Source: Azotobacter chroococcum (GTDB taxonomy: Bacteria; Pseudomonadota; Gammaproteobacteria; Pseudomonadales; Pseudomonadaceae). From it: a DNA stretch of 56,596 bases. Position numbers and translations under genes: made by a program. This document shows positions 56,536 through 56,596 of the stretch, in pieces (within the stretch, counting starts at the first letter, position 1; each line of letters starts with the position of its first letter). Location of the stretch: positions 1-56,596 of the forward strand of contig NZ_SMMU01000024.1 in assembly GCF_004339665.1 (NCBI RefSeq), in the 5' to 3' direction. Under the pieces are notes generated by a model. It had not been told where the DNA came from and made no database searches. It saw only the letters and a list, made by a program, of their open reading frames with translations.

Positions 56536-56596
56536 ATGCCTGTACAAGTACAAGAAGTGGTCATCGTCAGCGGAGTACGCACGGCCATCGGCGGTT
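56536..56596 (+). CDS. Thiolase (acetyl-CoA acetyltransferase), 5' end only
   Basis: The frame begins MPVQVQEVVIVSGVRTAIGG and runs off the window. VVIVSGVRTAIG is the conserved first strand of thiolases. AAGGAAAACC precedes the ATG. It follows gcdG, fitting conversion of crotonyl-CoA-derived acetoacetyl-CoA to acetyl-CoA. Confidence 0.8.
   Translation, partial: MPVQVQEVVIVSGVRTAIGG

Overview
The window looks like a chromosomal segment of a GC-rich member of the Pseudomonadaceae, most likely Azotobacter or a close relative. The evidence is the P. aeruginosa-like neighbours (fdx-ggt pair, gcdR/gcdH/gcdG, fecIRA), Pseudomonas-type REP elements, and the combination of a Ni-CO dehydrogenase, a group 3b-like [NiFe] hydrogenase and a NifA-type sigma54 activator. 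Genus assignment is inference from gene content.

Layout. 0.3-6.3 kb: housekeeping genes (GNAT acetyltransferase, CCG-domain Fe-S protein, gamma-glutamyltransferase, YfhL-type ferredoxin, SAM methyltransferase). 6.6-13.5 kb: a transglutaminase / circularly permuted ATP-grasp-alpha-E / transglutaminase operon, then a DUF3617 protein. 14.1-19.1 kb: a tightly overlapping hydrogenase operon (beta Fe-S subunit, a lone cyclic-nucleotide-binding-domain protein, gamma FAD/NAD subunit, small and large [NiFe] subunits, maturation protease). 19.3-21.0 kb: a lipid A/LPS phosphoethanolamine transferase. 26.6-21.3 kb (minus strand): a coo operon, cooF-cooS-FAD/NAD oxidoreductase-cooC-small His/Cys metal protein-HupE/UreJ nickel permease. 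It is preceded by a near-perfect CooA-type operator placed exactly for a class II promoter.

27-34.5 kb: PepSY protein, DUF2780 protein, SotB-like exporter and a ferric-citrate-type fecI-fecR-fecA module with a strong Fur box. 34.5-37.9 kb: the least familiar locus. A TPR-like protein is transcribed away from a cytoplasmic PhnD-like binding protein that is translationally coupled to a NifA/VnfA-type sigma54 activator, with a good -24/-12 promoter facing out on each side. 38-42.2 kb: PncC/CinA-like amidase, a sorbosone-dehydrogenase-like lipoprotein, and a LemA/TPM-domain trio.

42.5-52.6 kb is lower in GC, contains gene fragments (partial alcohol dehydrogenase, partial AA_synth gene, etfA 3' end, a frameshifted ORF, an IS630 remnant) and an approximately 400-bp duplicated block. 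It reads as an acquired and decaying catabolic island: cupin, zinc ADH, AA_synth/DUF1185 protein, FAH hydrolase, VOC protein, aldehyde dehydrogenase, GlcG/HbpS protein, outer-membrane channel and an FCD-type GntR regulator. Similar AT-rich palindromic sites lie upstream of the GntR gene and of the FAH gene. 52.7-56.4 kb returns to core metabolism (glutarate catabolism: gcdR, gcdH, gcdG), and a thiolase begins at the right edge.

Functionally, the centre of the window couples CO oxidation (CooS, with CooF and the flavoprotein as electron route to NAD(P)), H2/NAD(P)H exchange (hydrogenase) and nickel handling (CooC, the His-rich protein, HupE). All readings are from sequence alone; no database search was run.
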